Positions 1 to 8,151 of a stretch of 64,000 nt of DNA are shown here, one piece after another; positions within the stretch are counted from its first letter, which is position 1, and the number at the start of each line of letters is the position of its first letter. The stretch is from contig NZ_JBATUX010000023.1 of the NCBI RefSeq assembly GCF_049671445.1, positions 1 to 64,000 on the forward strand, in the 5' to 3' direction. Both the position numbers and the translations under genes were made by a program. The notes below the pieces were generated by a model. The model saw only the letters and a program-made list of their open reading frames with translations. It ran no database searches and had not been told where the DNA came from. The DNA is from Paenisporosarcina sp049671445. GTDB lineage: Bacteria; Bacillota; Bacilli; Bacillales_A; Planococcaceae.

Positions 1-1
1 A

Positions 2-310
2 GAAGGAGAAAAGGCTTTTCGAGGAAATACCGTCGGAGTAATTAGTTCTGCTCTTGCCCATTTCAGCGAAAATGAATGTGATGTAAATTGGTATATTCAT
101 CAAATTGGGAAGCTTGTAAAAAAGAAAAATGAATTCATTGTGCAAGACGCCGAAATGGCATTAATGAAAATCATAATCAATAAATATGATACACCAGGGA
201 CGAATAGTGAGGGGATTCAAGAACTTGTGACATATTTAAAAAGTCATGAGGATGATACGGTTCGAAACTATGCAAATAAATTACAGCGTTTAATCGATCA
301 GAAAAAATAG
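2..310 (+). CDS. C-terminal part of an unrecognised protein
   Basis: An open frame enters from the left edge and ends at TAG 308-310, giving 102 residues. I do not recognise the family. The visible part is alpha-helical in character with many Lys, Glu and Asn. Its end (EDDTVRNYANKLQRLID) resembles a HEAT-type helical repeat, where a chain of residues alternates with changes in orientation. The start codon and most of the protein lie outside the window. No clear terminator follows; the next gene begins 206 bases on with its own ribosome binding site, so the two are probably separate units. Confidence 0.55.
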   Translation, partial: EGEKAFRGNTVGVISSALAHFSENECDVNWYIHQIGKLVKKKNEFIVQDAEMALMKIIINKYDTPGTNSEGIQELVTYLKSHEDDTVRNYANKLQRLIDQKK

Positions 311-401
311 AAATAGTTTCTTTGAGGTTTAATTTTAGTGAAGAGTTACTAAAAAGGGACTTCTCAATTAATTATCGAATATTTGCAGGTAGTAAGTTCA
401 A

Positions 402-441
402 AATGTGATTGTTTGTCGCGACTATTAAAAGTAATCACATT
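402..441. repeat. Inverted repeat upstream of the ADP-ribosylglycohydrolase gene
   Basis: AATGTGATT at 402-410 is matched exactly by its reverse complement AATCACATT at 433-441, with a 22-base spacer. It lies about 75 bases before the gene at 517 and is not followed by a T-run. It could be an operator or an mRNA hairpin; nothing decides between them. Confidence 0.35.
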
Positions 442-516
442 AAATTTAACAAACGCGATAATGTATCTTTGGTCGTTATTCATTAATCCGAAAAGTCTAA
501 AAGGGGTGACCATTGA

Positions 517-1563
517 ATGAAGAAAAACCAAGAATTCTATAGAGGTTGTTTGATTGGGGGAGCAATTGGTGATGCCCTTGGGTTGCCAGTTGAATTTCTC
601 GACTTAGAAGAAATCATTGAGCGATATGGTCCTAATGGCATTCAAGATTTACAACTATCATCTTCTGGGAAATCGCTAATTACTGATGATACTCAAATGA
701 CTCTTTTTACTGCTGAAGGAATCTTGAGAGCTGAAAATAGAGGTAGATCAAAAGGGATTTGTCATCCTCCTTCAGTCGTAGAATTTGCCTATCAGAGATG
801 GTTGCTGACACAAGGGAATACAAGATTCGAAGATTATGAATGGATTTATAATGGATGGTTACTGGAGCTCAAAGAACTACACGCAAGGAGGGCTCCTGGA
901 CATACTTGTTTATCCGCTCTTATAAGTAGGAAACCAGGGTCAATAGAAGAACATGTAAATAATAGCAAGGGCTGCGGAGGGGTTATGCGGGTTGCTCCTG
1001 CAGGTCTATTTTATAGCAAATCAGAGGCTTTTCATATGGCAGCCGAGTTTGCTTCTCTTACTCATGGACATCCATCCGGTTATCTATCTGCTGGAGCTTT
1101 ATCATATTTAATTGCGTCTATTATAGAAGGACATGACATTGAAACTGCGGTGAAAAATACACTTATTGAGCTTAAGAACCACAAAAAGCATGAGGAGTGC
1201 ACTCTAATCTTGATGAAGGCAATGGAGCTTGCTAAAAGTGGATCTTCTAATATTAAGGCGATAACACAGCTTGGCGAAGGTTGGGTTGGTGAAGAAGCAC
1301 TAGCGATTTCTATATATTGTGCTTTGAAGTACCAGGACGATTTTAAGAAGGCGATAATAACCGCAGTAAATCATAGCGGGGACAGTGATAGTACAGGCGC
1401 GATCACCGGTAATATTCTCGGAGCATACTTGGGATTGAGCGATATTCCTTCTGATTGGATCGAGAAGGTTGAATTAAGTGAAAGTATTCTACAACTTGCT
1501 GATGACCTGCTCATAAAATATCAAGACACTGAGGAATGGTGGAAGCGATACCCAGGTTCTTAG
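517..1563 (+). CDS. ADP-ribosylglycohydrolase family protein (DraG-like)
   Basis: A 348-residue protein of the DraG/ARH fold, which removes ADP-ribose from proteins or small molecules using two Mg ions. The sequence shows the N-terminal GGAIGDALGLPVEF signature (about residues 14-27), the metal-binding TDDTQM (about 56-61), CGGVMRVAP (about 152-160), and the C-terminal metal motif HSGDSDSTGAITG (about 287-299), so all expected ligand motifs are present. Length is normal for the family. The ATG at 517 has AAAAGGGGTG about ten bases upstream. No ADP-ribosyltransferase or nitrogenase gene is nearby, so the substrate is unknown. The gene stands alone, followed 77 bases later by a phosphoesterase on the same strand. 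The cytoplasmic location follows from the absence of a signal peptide. Confidence 0.9.
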   Translation: MKKNQEFYRGCLIGGAIGDALGLPVEFLDLEEIIERYGPNGIQDLQLSSSGKSLITDDTQMTLFTAEGILRAENRGRSKGICHPPSVVEFAYQRWLLTQGNTRFEDYEWIYNGWLLELKELHARRAPGHTCLSALISRKPGSIEEHVNNSKGCGGVMRVAPAGLFYSKSEAFHMAAEFASLTHGHPSGYLSAGALSYLIASIIEGHDIETAVKNTLIELKNHKKHEECTLILMKAMELAKSGSSNIKAITQLGEGWVGEEALAISIYCALKYQDDFKKAIITAVNHSGDSDSTGAITGNILGAYLGLSDIPSDWIEKVELSESILQLADDLLIKYQDTEEWWKRYPGS

Positions 1564-1640
1564 TCGGTTCTTAAAAGTACAATCTATTACCCAATCTGAC
1601 TTAGTGTATAACATAGCAACTATTTAAAAGGAGAAATAGG

Positions 1641-2372
1641 ATGAAAAGAATTGCAATACTTTCAGACATACATGGAAATATGACTGCATTAGAGGCTGTG
1701 ATTGAAGATATTAAATTACGTAATATTGATGAGGTCATTTGTATTGGTGATCTTATTGGTAAAGGTCCAGAACCAGCAAAAGTCATCGCAAAGATTAGAA
1801 ATCATTGTGATGTTGTCATTCGAGGAAACTGGGATGAATTTATTTTAAATGAATCAGATTCTGAGTCAATTAAATGGCAACAAAATCAATTAAGTACGGA
1901 AGATAATTATTATTTGAAACAGTTACCGTTTTGCTATGAATTTATGCTTGGAGATAAGTTTATACGATGCGCCCATGCCTCCCCGCGATCAGTTCACGAG
2001 CGAATTTTGCCCTTTCATCCGTTGGAGAAGCAAGAAACGTTATTCGAAAATAGCGAATTGACGACTAATATTTGTGGTGAACGAATACCTGATTACTATA
2101 TATACGGTGATATTCATTATGCTTGTGTAAAGCCGATTAAAGGGAAGGGCATTTTGGTGAATGTTGGGAGTGTGGGAAATCCACTGGACATCCCTGAAGC
2201 TTCATATTGTATTCTTGAACAAGTTGGTAACAGTGTTGGTGTTCAACTTGTTCGTGTACCGTATGATAAAGAAGCTGTTCTCAAAATAGCAAAAGAAGTT
2301 GAAATGCCTGGGCTTGAAGTATATAGAAAAGAAATTATGGAATGTATTTATCGTGGTAAAAAAGAGAAATAA
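1641..2372 (+). CDS. Calcineurin-like metallophosphoesterase
   Basis: A 243-residue cytoplasmic protein of the metallophosphoesterase superfamily (YfcE/PrpE-like group). Metal-binding motifs are visible in order: LSDIHGN (residues 7-13, D-X-H), CIGDLIGKGP (about 35-44, GD), RGNWDE (about 60-65, where GNHD/GNxD is usual), and further histidines in CAHASP, YGDIHYA and NVGSVGNP. The start ATG at 1641 follows AAAGGAG. The family splits phosphomonoesters or phosphodiesters; the substrate cannot be told from sequence. It may be transcribed with the preceding ADP-ribosylglycohydrolase (gap 77 bases), which would fit a role in nucleotide-derivative metabolism, but that is inference. Confidence 0.85.
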   Translation: MKRIAILSDIHGNMTALEAVIEDIKLRNIDEVICIGDLIGKGPEPAKVIAKIRNHCDVVIRGNWDEFILNESDSESIKWQQNQLSTEDNYYLKQLPFCYEFMLGDKFIRCAHASPRSVHERILPFHPLEKQETLFENSELTTNICGERIPDYYIYGDIHYACVKPIKGKGILVNVGSVGNPLDIPEASYCILEQVGNSVGVQLVRVPYDKEAVLKIAKEVEMPGLEVYRKEIMECIYRGKKEK

Positions 2373-2445
2373 GCAATTGACTTAATTAACACAATAATAA
2401 TTTAAGATAAAAACGACAATTATCGTTAGACATGAGGTGTGTCAA

Positions 2446-3900
2446 TTGAAGAGAAGAATCTCGAGGGTAACATACGAATTCCTTAAAAAGGAGTTTAATT
2501 ACTTAGAAAGCACTGGCAATTTGAACAAAGGGCAAGCTGACGAATTAATTGATTTGTACGAGTCTCCAACAACACAAGTTCAATCACAAATGGTGAAAAT
2601 GAATGCTGTACAAATCCTTTCTATTATCGGTGGCGTCTTAATCGGTTTAGGAATTCTTAGTTTTGTAGCGAGTAACTGGTCTGAACTTACAAAGACATTC
2701 AAGTTCTTTATACTATTAACTACGCTTATCGGGTTTTATCTAGCTGGCTTGATGTTAGAAATGAAAAAACCGGCACTCTCAAGAGCATTATATTATATAG
2801 GGGCATTTGCGTATGGTGCTGAAATATTCTATATCGGCCAGATGTTTCATTTAGGTGGAAATTTAGAAGATGCCTTCTTAATGTGGGGGATAGGTATTTT
2901 GCCTTTAGGGATGTATTTAAAAGACAAAATATTAAAAGGGGCAAGTCTAGTATTTGTCTATGCATTTATTGAAATGAAGTTCCTTTTTGCAGAAGGTTTA
3001 TTAGAATATGGACCTATTCTCATCATTCCTGCACTTTTTGCTTTTGGCTACTATTTCATGCGAAACAACGTTTATGTCAGACTGGTAAACTTCTTCATTC
3101 TCTATCAGTTTGTTGAAATGACCTTTATGTTTGCAGATGACTGGACCAAGTATTTATCGATATTAATCATTCCTGCACTTTTCGCACTAAACTATCTTGT
3201 TATGAATAAATCAATAGAACTAATGATTGCGAATTTTGTTTTACTCTATCAATTCATTGCCATGCATTTTTTATTCGAACCCATATTAGAACATGACAAT
3301 TTTCCTTACGTAGCTGTATTATCTGTACCGATTCTTTTCTATATAGGACACGTCATTATGAATAAGTCACAACCATTATTTATCGTCAACTTCACATTCA
3401 CACTAATTTTAACAGCACTCTTATTTTACCACTTTGAGTATGAGAATTTTGCAGCTATAGCACTTTTCTACTTCACACTATGGATGATCATAACCTATAT
3501 TCAACATCCGGATTATAAAGATTTTATGAGGTTAACAGGGACAATACTACATTTCCCAACTGCTTTAATATTGTCATTTCCTGATATATGGTTTCCTATG
3601 TTTTACAAGGATCTTGGCAATTACATGGATACGCCAGACTCGAGAGCTTTAATAGCGTCAGTTGCTTTCTCAGTCGTCTATATAATCTATGCACTGACAC
3701 TTGTAAAAAAAGAGAATCTGTACGGAGTAGCAATTGTCTGTGTGTTCGTTTTACGTTTCTATGTAGATCTATCACTAGCATTTATGGACAAATCAATTGC
3801 TTTCATCATTGGGGGCTTATTATTACTAGGTCTCGGCTATTGGTTTGAAAAAACGCGGAGAAAGGAGATGGTTAAGAATGAAGAACCTCACAAAGAATAA
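2446..3900 (+). CDS. DUF2157 multi-spanning membrane protein
   Basis: About 484 residues. An N-terminal soluble stretch of roughly 65 residues (helical, DUF2157-type, with NKGQADELIDLYES) is followed by many hydrophobic segments up to a short charged C-terminal tail. I chose TTG at 2446 because GAGGTG lies eight bases before it; an upstream GTG at 2437 lies within that ribosome binding site. Function of DUF2157 proteins is unknown. The gene overlaps the next one, which encodes a GDYXXLXY protein, by 23 bases. The two are often adjacent or fused in other bacteria, suggesting that they form one membrane complex. Confidence 0.8.
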   Translation: MKRRISRVTYEFLKKEFNYLESTGNLNKGQADELIDLYESPTTQVQSQMVKMNAVQILSIIGGVLIGLGILSFVASNWSELTKTFKFFILLTTLIGFYLAGLMLEMKKPALSRALYYIGAFAYGAEIFYIGQMFHLGGNLEDAFLMWGIGILPLGMYLKDKILKGASLVFVYAFIEMKFLFAEGLLEYGPILIIPALFAFGYYFMRNNVYVRLVNFFILYQFVEMTFMFADDWTKYLSILIIPALFALNYLVMNKSIELMIANFVLLYQFIAMHFLFEPILEHDNFPYVAVLSVPILFYIGHVIMNKSQPLFIVNFTFTLILTALLFYHFEYENFAAIALFYFTLWMIITYIQHPDYKDFMRLTGTILHFPTALILSFPDIWFPMFYKDLGNYMDTPDSRALIASVAFSVVYIIYALTLVKKENLYGVAIVCVFVLRFYVDLSLAFMDKSIAFIIGGLLLLGLGYWFEKTRRKEMVKNEEPHKE

Positions 3901-4420
3901 ATTATTTTTAATCTCTCTACTATTTCCGATTATCCTTTTGTTAAGCATGACAATTAAGCCATTAGCCACAATCAATTATGGCGAAACAATACGGCTACAA
4001 ACAGTACCAGTAGATCCGAGTAACATATTCTATGGCGACTATGTAGACTTAGAGTTTGAAGCGGAAAACATACCGATTAATCTTGTAGAAAAGACTCTGA
4101 GAAAGAAACTGGAAGATAACACTTATGGTAGTTACCCACAAGATGAATTAAAGGTGTATATCCTCTTAGCACATAATAATGAAACAAATACGCATCAAGT
4201 GACTAGCTTATCTTTGAGTAAACCAAAATCAGGTACTTATATTAAAGGGAGTCTTAACCCATACATCAACGATGGTAAAGTGAGAGCGTTAATTCCAATT
4301 GAACAGTACTATCTAGAGGATGACACGGGATTAGAGTTAGAAGACAAAGCACGTAATGGGGAGCTAATAGCAACAATTAAAGTACGTAATGGGTATGCAA
4401 TCTTGAGGAGTGTAGAGTAA
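3878..4420 (+). CDS. GDYXXLXY-domain membrane-anchored protein
   Basis: About 180 residues with one N-terminal membrane segment (LFLISLLFPIILLLSMTI) and an outward-facing domain. The diagnostic motif YGDYVDLEFE follows a VPVDPSN segment, matching the GDYXXLXY family (PF14345). ATG 3878 is preferred over TTG 3845 because AAAGGAG sits eight bases upstream of it. It starts inside the end of the DUF2157 gene (23-base overlap), so translation is probably coupled. Function is unknown; the coupling points to a joint role with the DUF2157 protein in the cell envelope. Confidence 0.8.
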   Translation: MKNLTKNKLFLISLLFPIILLLSMTIKPLATINYGETIRLQTVPVDPSNIFYGDYVDLEFEAENIPINLVEKTLRKKLEDNTYGSYPQDELKVYILLAHNNETNTHQVTSLSLSKPKSGTYIKGSLNPYINDGKVRALIPIEQYYLEDDTGLELEDKARNGELIATIKVRNGYAILRSVE

Positions 4421-4467
4421 TTTCTGATTTTTTTATGTAATGAGTTAATTAATAATTAATCCACTTT

Positions 4468-4513
4468 GAAACAGAACTGAGCGGGGGAACGTGACCCTGT
4501 AAAGCTCTGTTTC
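4468..4513. other. GC-rich hairpin between the GDYXXLXY gene and the MFS unit
   Basis: GAAACAGA (4468-4475) pairs exactly with TCTGTTTC (4506-4513). Inside lies a GC-rich block with GGGGG and CCC runs that can extend the stem. There is no T-run after it, so it is not a standard terminator. It may be a structured RNA or a degenerate intergenic repeat. Confidence 0.3.
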
Positions 4514-4649
4514 GTTGCTGCTTAAGGATGATCAATTCAGTTGTACTTTCAATCATTTATCCCTATTAATCCGATATGATATACAGTAAATATTTCTTGA
4601 AAAATCGTAAGTCATAGTAATAGTATTATTAAATGAAGAGGATATAATA

Positions 4650-4700
4650 ATGAAAGAAATCATAAAATACATAAGATACTATTTTCGGAAAGAGGTTTGA
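4650..4700 (+). CDS. Possible 16-residue leader peptide of the MFS exporter gene
   Basis: A short frame, MKEIIKYIRYYFRKEV, starts at ATG 4650 with AGAGG about seven bases upstream. Its TGA (4698-4700) abuts the ATG of the transporter (4701). The ribosome binding site of the transporter (AAAGAGG) lies within the last codons of the leader. This is the layout of translational coupling or attenuation leaders in front of Gram-positive resistance genes. The peptide is rich in Ile, Tyr, Lys and Arg. Coding status is inferred from layout only. Confidence 0.5.
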   Translation: MKEIIKYIRYYFRKEV

Positions 4701-4718
4701 ATGATGTCGCAGAAACCT
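4693..4718 (+). promoter_or_regulatory. Short hairpin covering the MFS ribosome binding site and start
   Basis: AGGTTT (4693-4698), which includes part of the ribosome binding site, can pair with AAACCT (4713-4718). The loop of 14 bases contains the ATG. The six-pair stem is weak, but a ribosome stalled in or finishing the upstream leader peptide would open it. Confidence 0.3.
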
Positions 4719-5996
4719 GATGATTCAGGCCTTATTAAAAGTCATCCAGATTGGATGCAAAGTTTTATTGATTCGCCAGAGAAACAACAAAAGCTTTACA
4801 GACGAACTTTGTGGATTGTTGTCATTTCACAAATTTTCGGTGGAGCAGGGCTTGCAGCAGGGATAACTGTTGGGGCACTTCTCGCTCAAGATATGCTAGG
4901 TACAGATAGTTTTGCAGGAGTTCCTGTTGCGCTGTTTACTCTTGGTTCTGCTGGTGCCGCACTAATTATAGGGCGACTGTCACAACGTTTTGGACGGCGC
5001 TCAGGACTTGCCACAGGATTCTTAACTGGTGGGGTTGGCGCAATCGGAGTAATTATCGCAGCATTAACCAATAATATCTTCCTGCTGTTTGCTTCATTCC
5101 TAATCTATGGTTTCGGAACTGCTACCAACTTACAAGCGCGCTATGCAGGGACTGACTTAGCAAATGCTAAACAGCGAGGAAAGGCAATTAGTATTGCAAT
5201 GGTTTCAACTACATTTGGTGCTTTTGCCGGTCCAAACTTAGTCGGAGTCATGGGTAAGTTTGCTGTGTCAGTCGGTGTGCCAGCTTTAGCAGGTCCGTTC
5301 ATTTTAGCGGCAGTAGCCTATATTATTGCCGGTTTAGTTCTTTTAGTTTTACTTCGTCCGGACCCACTTGCTGTTGCAAATGCCATTGCCGATTCTAATA
5401 GCGATCGTAATTTATTTGAAGAGAATGCCAAAACACTAGAAAGCAACAAGCGAGGAATCATCTTAGGCGCAACGGTAATGGTGATCACTCAAATAGTCAT
5501 GGTTGCCATTATGACGATGACACCTATACATATGAGGCATCACGGACATGATCTAAGTGATATAGGAATGGTCATTGGTTTTCATGTTGCAGCCATGTAT
5601 TTGCCGTCATTGGTAACAGGTGTATTAGTTGATAAGTTTGGACGTCTTGTCATGACAATCGCTGCTGGAGCTACGTTAATGGCTGCAGGTTTTGTAGCAG
5701 CATTTGCACCGGGCGATTCCTTAATCGTTCTAATAGTTGCACTTGTTCTACTCGGACTTGGCTGGAACTTTGGTTTGATTAGTGGCACAGCACTCATCGT
5801 GGATTCAACACAGCCATCCAATCGTGCAAAAACACAAGGGAAAGTTGATGTTTTGGTAGCGTTAGCTGGTGTATCTGGGGGAGGCCTTTCAGGAATAGTG
5901 GTAGCACAAACAAGTTACGCTATACTTTCTCTTGTTGGAGGCTTCCTTTCATTACTGCTAATACCAGTCGTTATTTGGTCTCGTAAAAAGGAATAA
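4701..5996 (+). CDS. MFS transporter, probable drug or metabolite exporter
   Basis: A 431-residue major facilitator protein with about 12 hydrophobic segments. After a 35-residue charged N-terminus come TM1-2 and then the MFS loop 2-3 signature (GRLSQRFGRRSG, about residues 91-102). A long central loop (about 225-245) divides two six-helix halves, and a second-half equivalent motif (GVLVDKFGRL) is visible. This architecture fits a proton-coupled permease in the cytoplasmic membrane. The substrate is not evident. ATG 4701 is chosen because AAAGAGG precedes it; ATG 4704 is an alternative. A leader peptide ends directly at the start codon, suggesting inducible expression. A terminator follows at 6009. 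Confidence 0.85.
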   Translation: MMSQKPDDSGLIKSHPDWMQSFIDSPEKQQKLYRRTLWIVVISQIFGGAGLAAGITVGALLAQDMLGTDSFAGVPVALFTLGSAGAALIIGRLSQRFGRRSGLATGFLTGGVGAIGVIIAALTNNIFLLFASFLIYGFGTATNLQARYAGTDLANAKQRGKAISIAMVSTTFGAFAGPNLVGVMGKFAVSVGVPALAGPFILAAVAYIIAGLVLLVLLRPDPLAVANAIADSNSDRNLFEENAKTLESNKRGIILGATVMVITQIVMVAIMTMTPIHMRHHGHDLSDIGMVIGFHVAAMYLPSLVTGVLVDKFGRLVMTIAAGATLMAAGFVAAFAPGDSLIVLIVALVLLGLGWNFGLISGTALIVDSTQPSNRAKTQGKVDVLVALAGVSGGGLSGIVVAQTSYAILSLVGGFLSLLLIPVVIWSRKKE

Positions 5997-6008
5997 AAGT
6001 AAGAAAAA

Positions 6009-6050
6009 GGGAGTTCAATTCGTATATGAATTGAACCCCCTATATTTTTA
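6009..6050 (+). terminator. Intrinsic terminator after the MFS gene
   Basis: Arms 6009-6021 and 6028-6040 pair over 13 positions with one mismatch around a six-base loop, followed by TATATTTTT. Confidence 0.85.
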
Positions 6051-6103
6051 CAACTTTATTGTCATTTTATGTTAATATAAAAAAAAAATGAATTCATTGG
6101 TGA

Positions 6104-6382
6104 GTGAAGAGATATGCCGATGGAGCAGAAAAAAATAAAATCGAAGATGAAATAGGCTATGTTGTTTATGGGGAAGAAGGGCAACGTGGAGTTAGAACAT
6201 TAACATTTGATGGAAAACAAATGAATGTCTCCCATAGTGTTGATGGTAAATTTATTGAGGAATTTAACTGTAAAGATATCATGTTTGAAACAAAGATAGA
6301 AGTAGACAAGTATATTCTTAGGCAATGTACTGGGGACTATACTGGGGACTTTGAGTTATTATCAGTTTCGAATAAAGAATAA
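6104..6382 (+). CDS. Small hypothetical protein
   Basis: A 92-residue frame starting at GTG 6104 with a modest GGTGA six bases upstream. The composition is acidic and soluble, with alternating beta-like stretches (RGVRTLTFDGKQMNVSH) and no signal peptide or membrane segment. I do not recognise it. It lies between two terminators, so it would be a single-gene unit. It may be a remnant whose original start has been lost, since the first residues (KRYADGAEKNK) look like the middle of a helix. Confidence 0.45.
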   Translation: MKRYADGAEKNKIEDEIGYVVYGEEGQRGVRTLTFDGKQMNVSHSVDGKFIEEFNCKDIMFETKIEVDKYILRQCTGDYTGDFELLSVSNKE

Positions 6383-6407
6383 ATATGAATATGTTTAACT
6401 CACATGT

Positions 6408-6440
6408 GCTTTACTTCAAGAAAGAGTAGAGCCTTTTTTT
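6408..6440 (+). terminator. Terminator-like hairpin with T-run
   Basis: GCTTTACT (6408-6415) and AGTAGAGC (6425-6432) pair with a small internal mismatch and are followed by CTTTTTTT. It closes the small gene ending at 6382. Confidence 0.6.
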
Positions 6441-6541
6441 ATTGAATTAAAGCAGCAGATTAGTAAAAAAGAAAAGGGAAAAAGAGACCTAACGACGAAT
6501 TGATTCATATTGTAAATCAATTTAATTTATTGGAGGTATTT

Positions 6542-6892
6542 ATGAATCCTATACGAAATCAAATCGGGACAGTTTTTATTCCTGTAAGTAATATTGAAAG
6601 GGCACGTAATTGGTATTGTGACATACTTGGTTTAGCAGCAGATGGCGAAATATTATTTGGTCACTTATTTATAGTACCTATGAATGGAACAGGGATTGTA
6701 TTAGATAGCAAAATTTTTTCAGTTGAAAATATATTCAAAGCCCCACTATTTCATTTCAATACTAATAATATAGAAAGTGCTTACGAGTATATGAAGGAAA
6801 AGAACGTAGAAATAGTAACAGGAATTGAGCATAACCAATGGTTTAATTTTAAAGACCCTGATGGGAATCATTTAATGGTGTGTAAGTGTTAA
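6542..6892 (+). CDS. VOC-superfamily (glyoxalase-like) protein
   Basis: A 116-residue single VOC domain: the first beta-alpha unit reads IGTVFIPVSNIERARNWYCDILGL, and the second half ends WFNFKDPDGNHLMVCKC, the typical FxDPDGNxL finish of glyoxalase and dioxygenase-like proteins. ATG 6542 follows GGAGGT at a good distance; an upstream frame extension from 6500 is not supported. Members bind a metal and act on small molecules, as lactoylglutathione lyases, bleomycin or fosfomycin resistance proteins, or in unknown roles. The sequence alone does not choose between these. Confidence 0.8.
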   Translation: MNPIRNQIGTVFIPVSNIERARNWYCDILGLAADGEILFGHLFIVPMNGTGIVLDSKIFSVENIFKAPLFHFNTNNIESAYEYMKEKNVEIVTGIEHNQWFNFKDPDGNHLMVCKC

Positions 6893-7243
6893 CACTTTCT
6901 TAAGCTAACGAGGTGTTTTAGTGATTAGAGCAACGAATTTTATAGAGGATAATGCAACAATCAGAGTAGGATAAATCTTCCATGGGTGTTTCCCGTAAGG
7001 GAGCGGCGACATTCTGTGATGCAACGTGGTTGTTGGAGTCAGACTAACGGTTGGGCTCGAAGCACCAAAGTTGATCGACCTTCATCACCTAGCCTTAGCA
7101 TTCTATACCCGTTCTGAATACATTTTCATACTCTTTGGTGTAGCGCTGGTTTTGGTCTACATGGATGGCTAACGGGGCAGGTTACTTGAAGGAACTGCTT
7201 ATTTTTTTAAGGTAGGTAATGATAAATTGTTAGGGGATGTAAT
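6893..7243. other. Gene-free stretch with a GC-richer island (about 6985-7180)
   Basis: Apart from a possible 17-codon frame at 6921 (GTG, with GAGGTG upstream), no reading frame of note is open. From about 6985 to 7180 base composition is visibly richer in G and C than the AT-rich flanks and contains small hairpins, for example CCC-GTAA-GGG near 7010-7020, a GNRA-type loop. It may be a structured RNA or a decayed gene. I cannot assign it. Confidence 0.35.
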
Positions 7244-7399
7244 ATGAATAAGATGGTTGCAACTTTTAAAGAAATGTTCTCAGATTCATTTTCGATGGGT
7301 AAAGGCTTCATATATGGATTTATAATGGTTGGATCGTTAATTTTAATCGGTTTTGCTTTATTTTACGGTATTCTGTTTCTAAGAAATCTTATATTTTAA
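7244..7399 (+). CDS. 51-residue single-pass membrane protein
   Basis: ATG 7244 is preceded by TAGGGGATG, a plausible ribosome binding site. The protein has an amphipathic N-terminus (MNKMVATFKEMFSDSF) and then one long hydrophobic helix rich in Gly, Phe, Ile and Leu ending in LRNLIF. Size and layout are typical of real small membrane proteins. I know no family. A neighbouring hypothetical gene begins 85 bases later on the same strand. Confidence 0.55.
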   Translation: MNKMVATFKEMFSDSFSMGKGFIYGFIMVGSLILIGFALFYGILFLRNLIF

Positions 7400-7484
7400 C
7401 CAGTGGTGAGGAATTTTTAAACCATTCCCATCTTCAACTAAATGCTTTACTTCAATAAGGAAACTAACATATGTGGGGTGCGTT

Positions 7485-7946
7485 ATGAAAAGATACGAAA
7501 AGATGTTAGTTGCAATTAATAATAAGGAGTTTAATTGTTTCAGTGATAAAGGGGATTGGCTTTATATTGCATCTAAAAAAGATACGAAGAAAAGACTGTT
7601 TCGTTCACCGAGCTATCTTTATTACTTCGTTTCTTTAAATCCAGAACGGATGCCTTCAGAAATTGGAGTAGTAAAGAAAATTATAGGTGAAATTACCGCT
7701 AGGGAACTTGCAGAATTAGATTATACAAGTAGAAAAGAAGATATATCGCTACTTAATGAGGATGCCTTCAAAGAATATGAATGGTTTTTAGAAAAAGTCA
7801 ATGCTCAACCTGAACACACTCCTATGGCAGTAACGTGGTTTGAAAAAACACTCCCCAAGAAAGAAAAAGAGTTGCGTGTACATAAAAAGTTCTTTACTGG
7901 TCTAACGAAAGACGAGAAAAAAGAGGTGTTTGAAGATGAAAATTGA
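7485..7946 (+). CDS. Hypothetical cytoplasmic protein
   Basis: A 153-residue, lysine- and glutamate-rich protein without signal peptide or membrane helix. ATG 7485 with GGGGTG upstream is the preferred start; GTG 7473 in the same frame is an alternative. The first half suggests a small beta-rich fold (MLVAINNKEFNCFSDKGDWL) and the last 40 residues are strongly charged. I do not recognise a family. A perfect inverted repeat follows the stop codon at 7950-7982. Confidence 0.65.
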   Translation: MKRYEKMLVAINNKEFNCFSDKGDWLYIASKKDTKKRLFRSPSYLYYFVSLNPERMPSEIGVVKKIIGEITARELAELDYTSRKEDISLLNEDAFKEYEWFLEKVNAQPEHTPMAVTWFEKTLPKKEKELRVHKKFFTGLTKDEKKEVFEDEN

Positions 7947-7949
7947 AAC

Positions 7950-7982
7950 CTTATTCAACTAAAGTGGCAGTAGTTGAATAAG
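7950..7982. repeat. Inverted repeat after the hypothetical gene
   Basis: CTTATTCAACT (7950-7960) and AGTTGAATAAG (7972-7982) are perfect 11-base arms with an 11-base loop. There is no T-run, so it would at best be a weak terminator or an mRNA 3-prime stabiliser. Confidence 0.5.
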
Positions 7983-8151
7983 GAATATCTATAATATTTA
8001 TGGAAGGTAGTATTAATATTCTGAAGATAGGGTTATTTAGAAAAAGTGATTCAAAACTGAACCGCTTATTATTTTACCCGATATCTTTTGTTACTTCCTT
8101 TTAAGTTTCGATGTCTGAACCAATTCCGTTAAGGATCTTCTGAGAAATACC

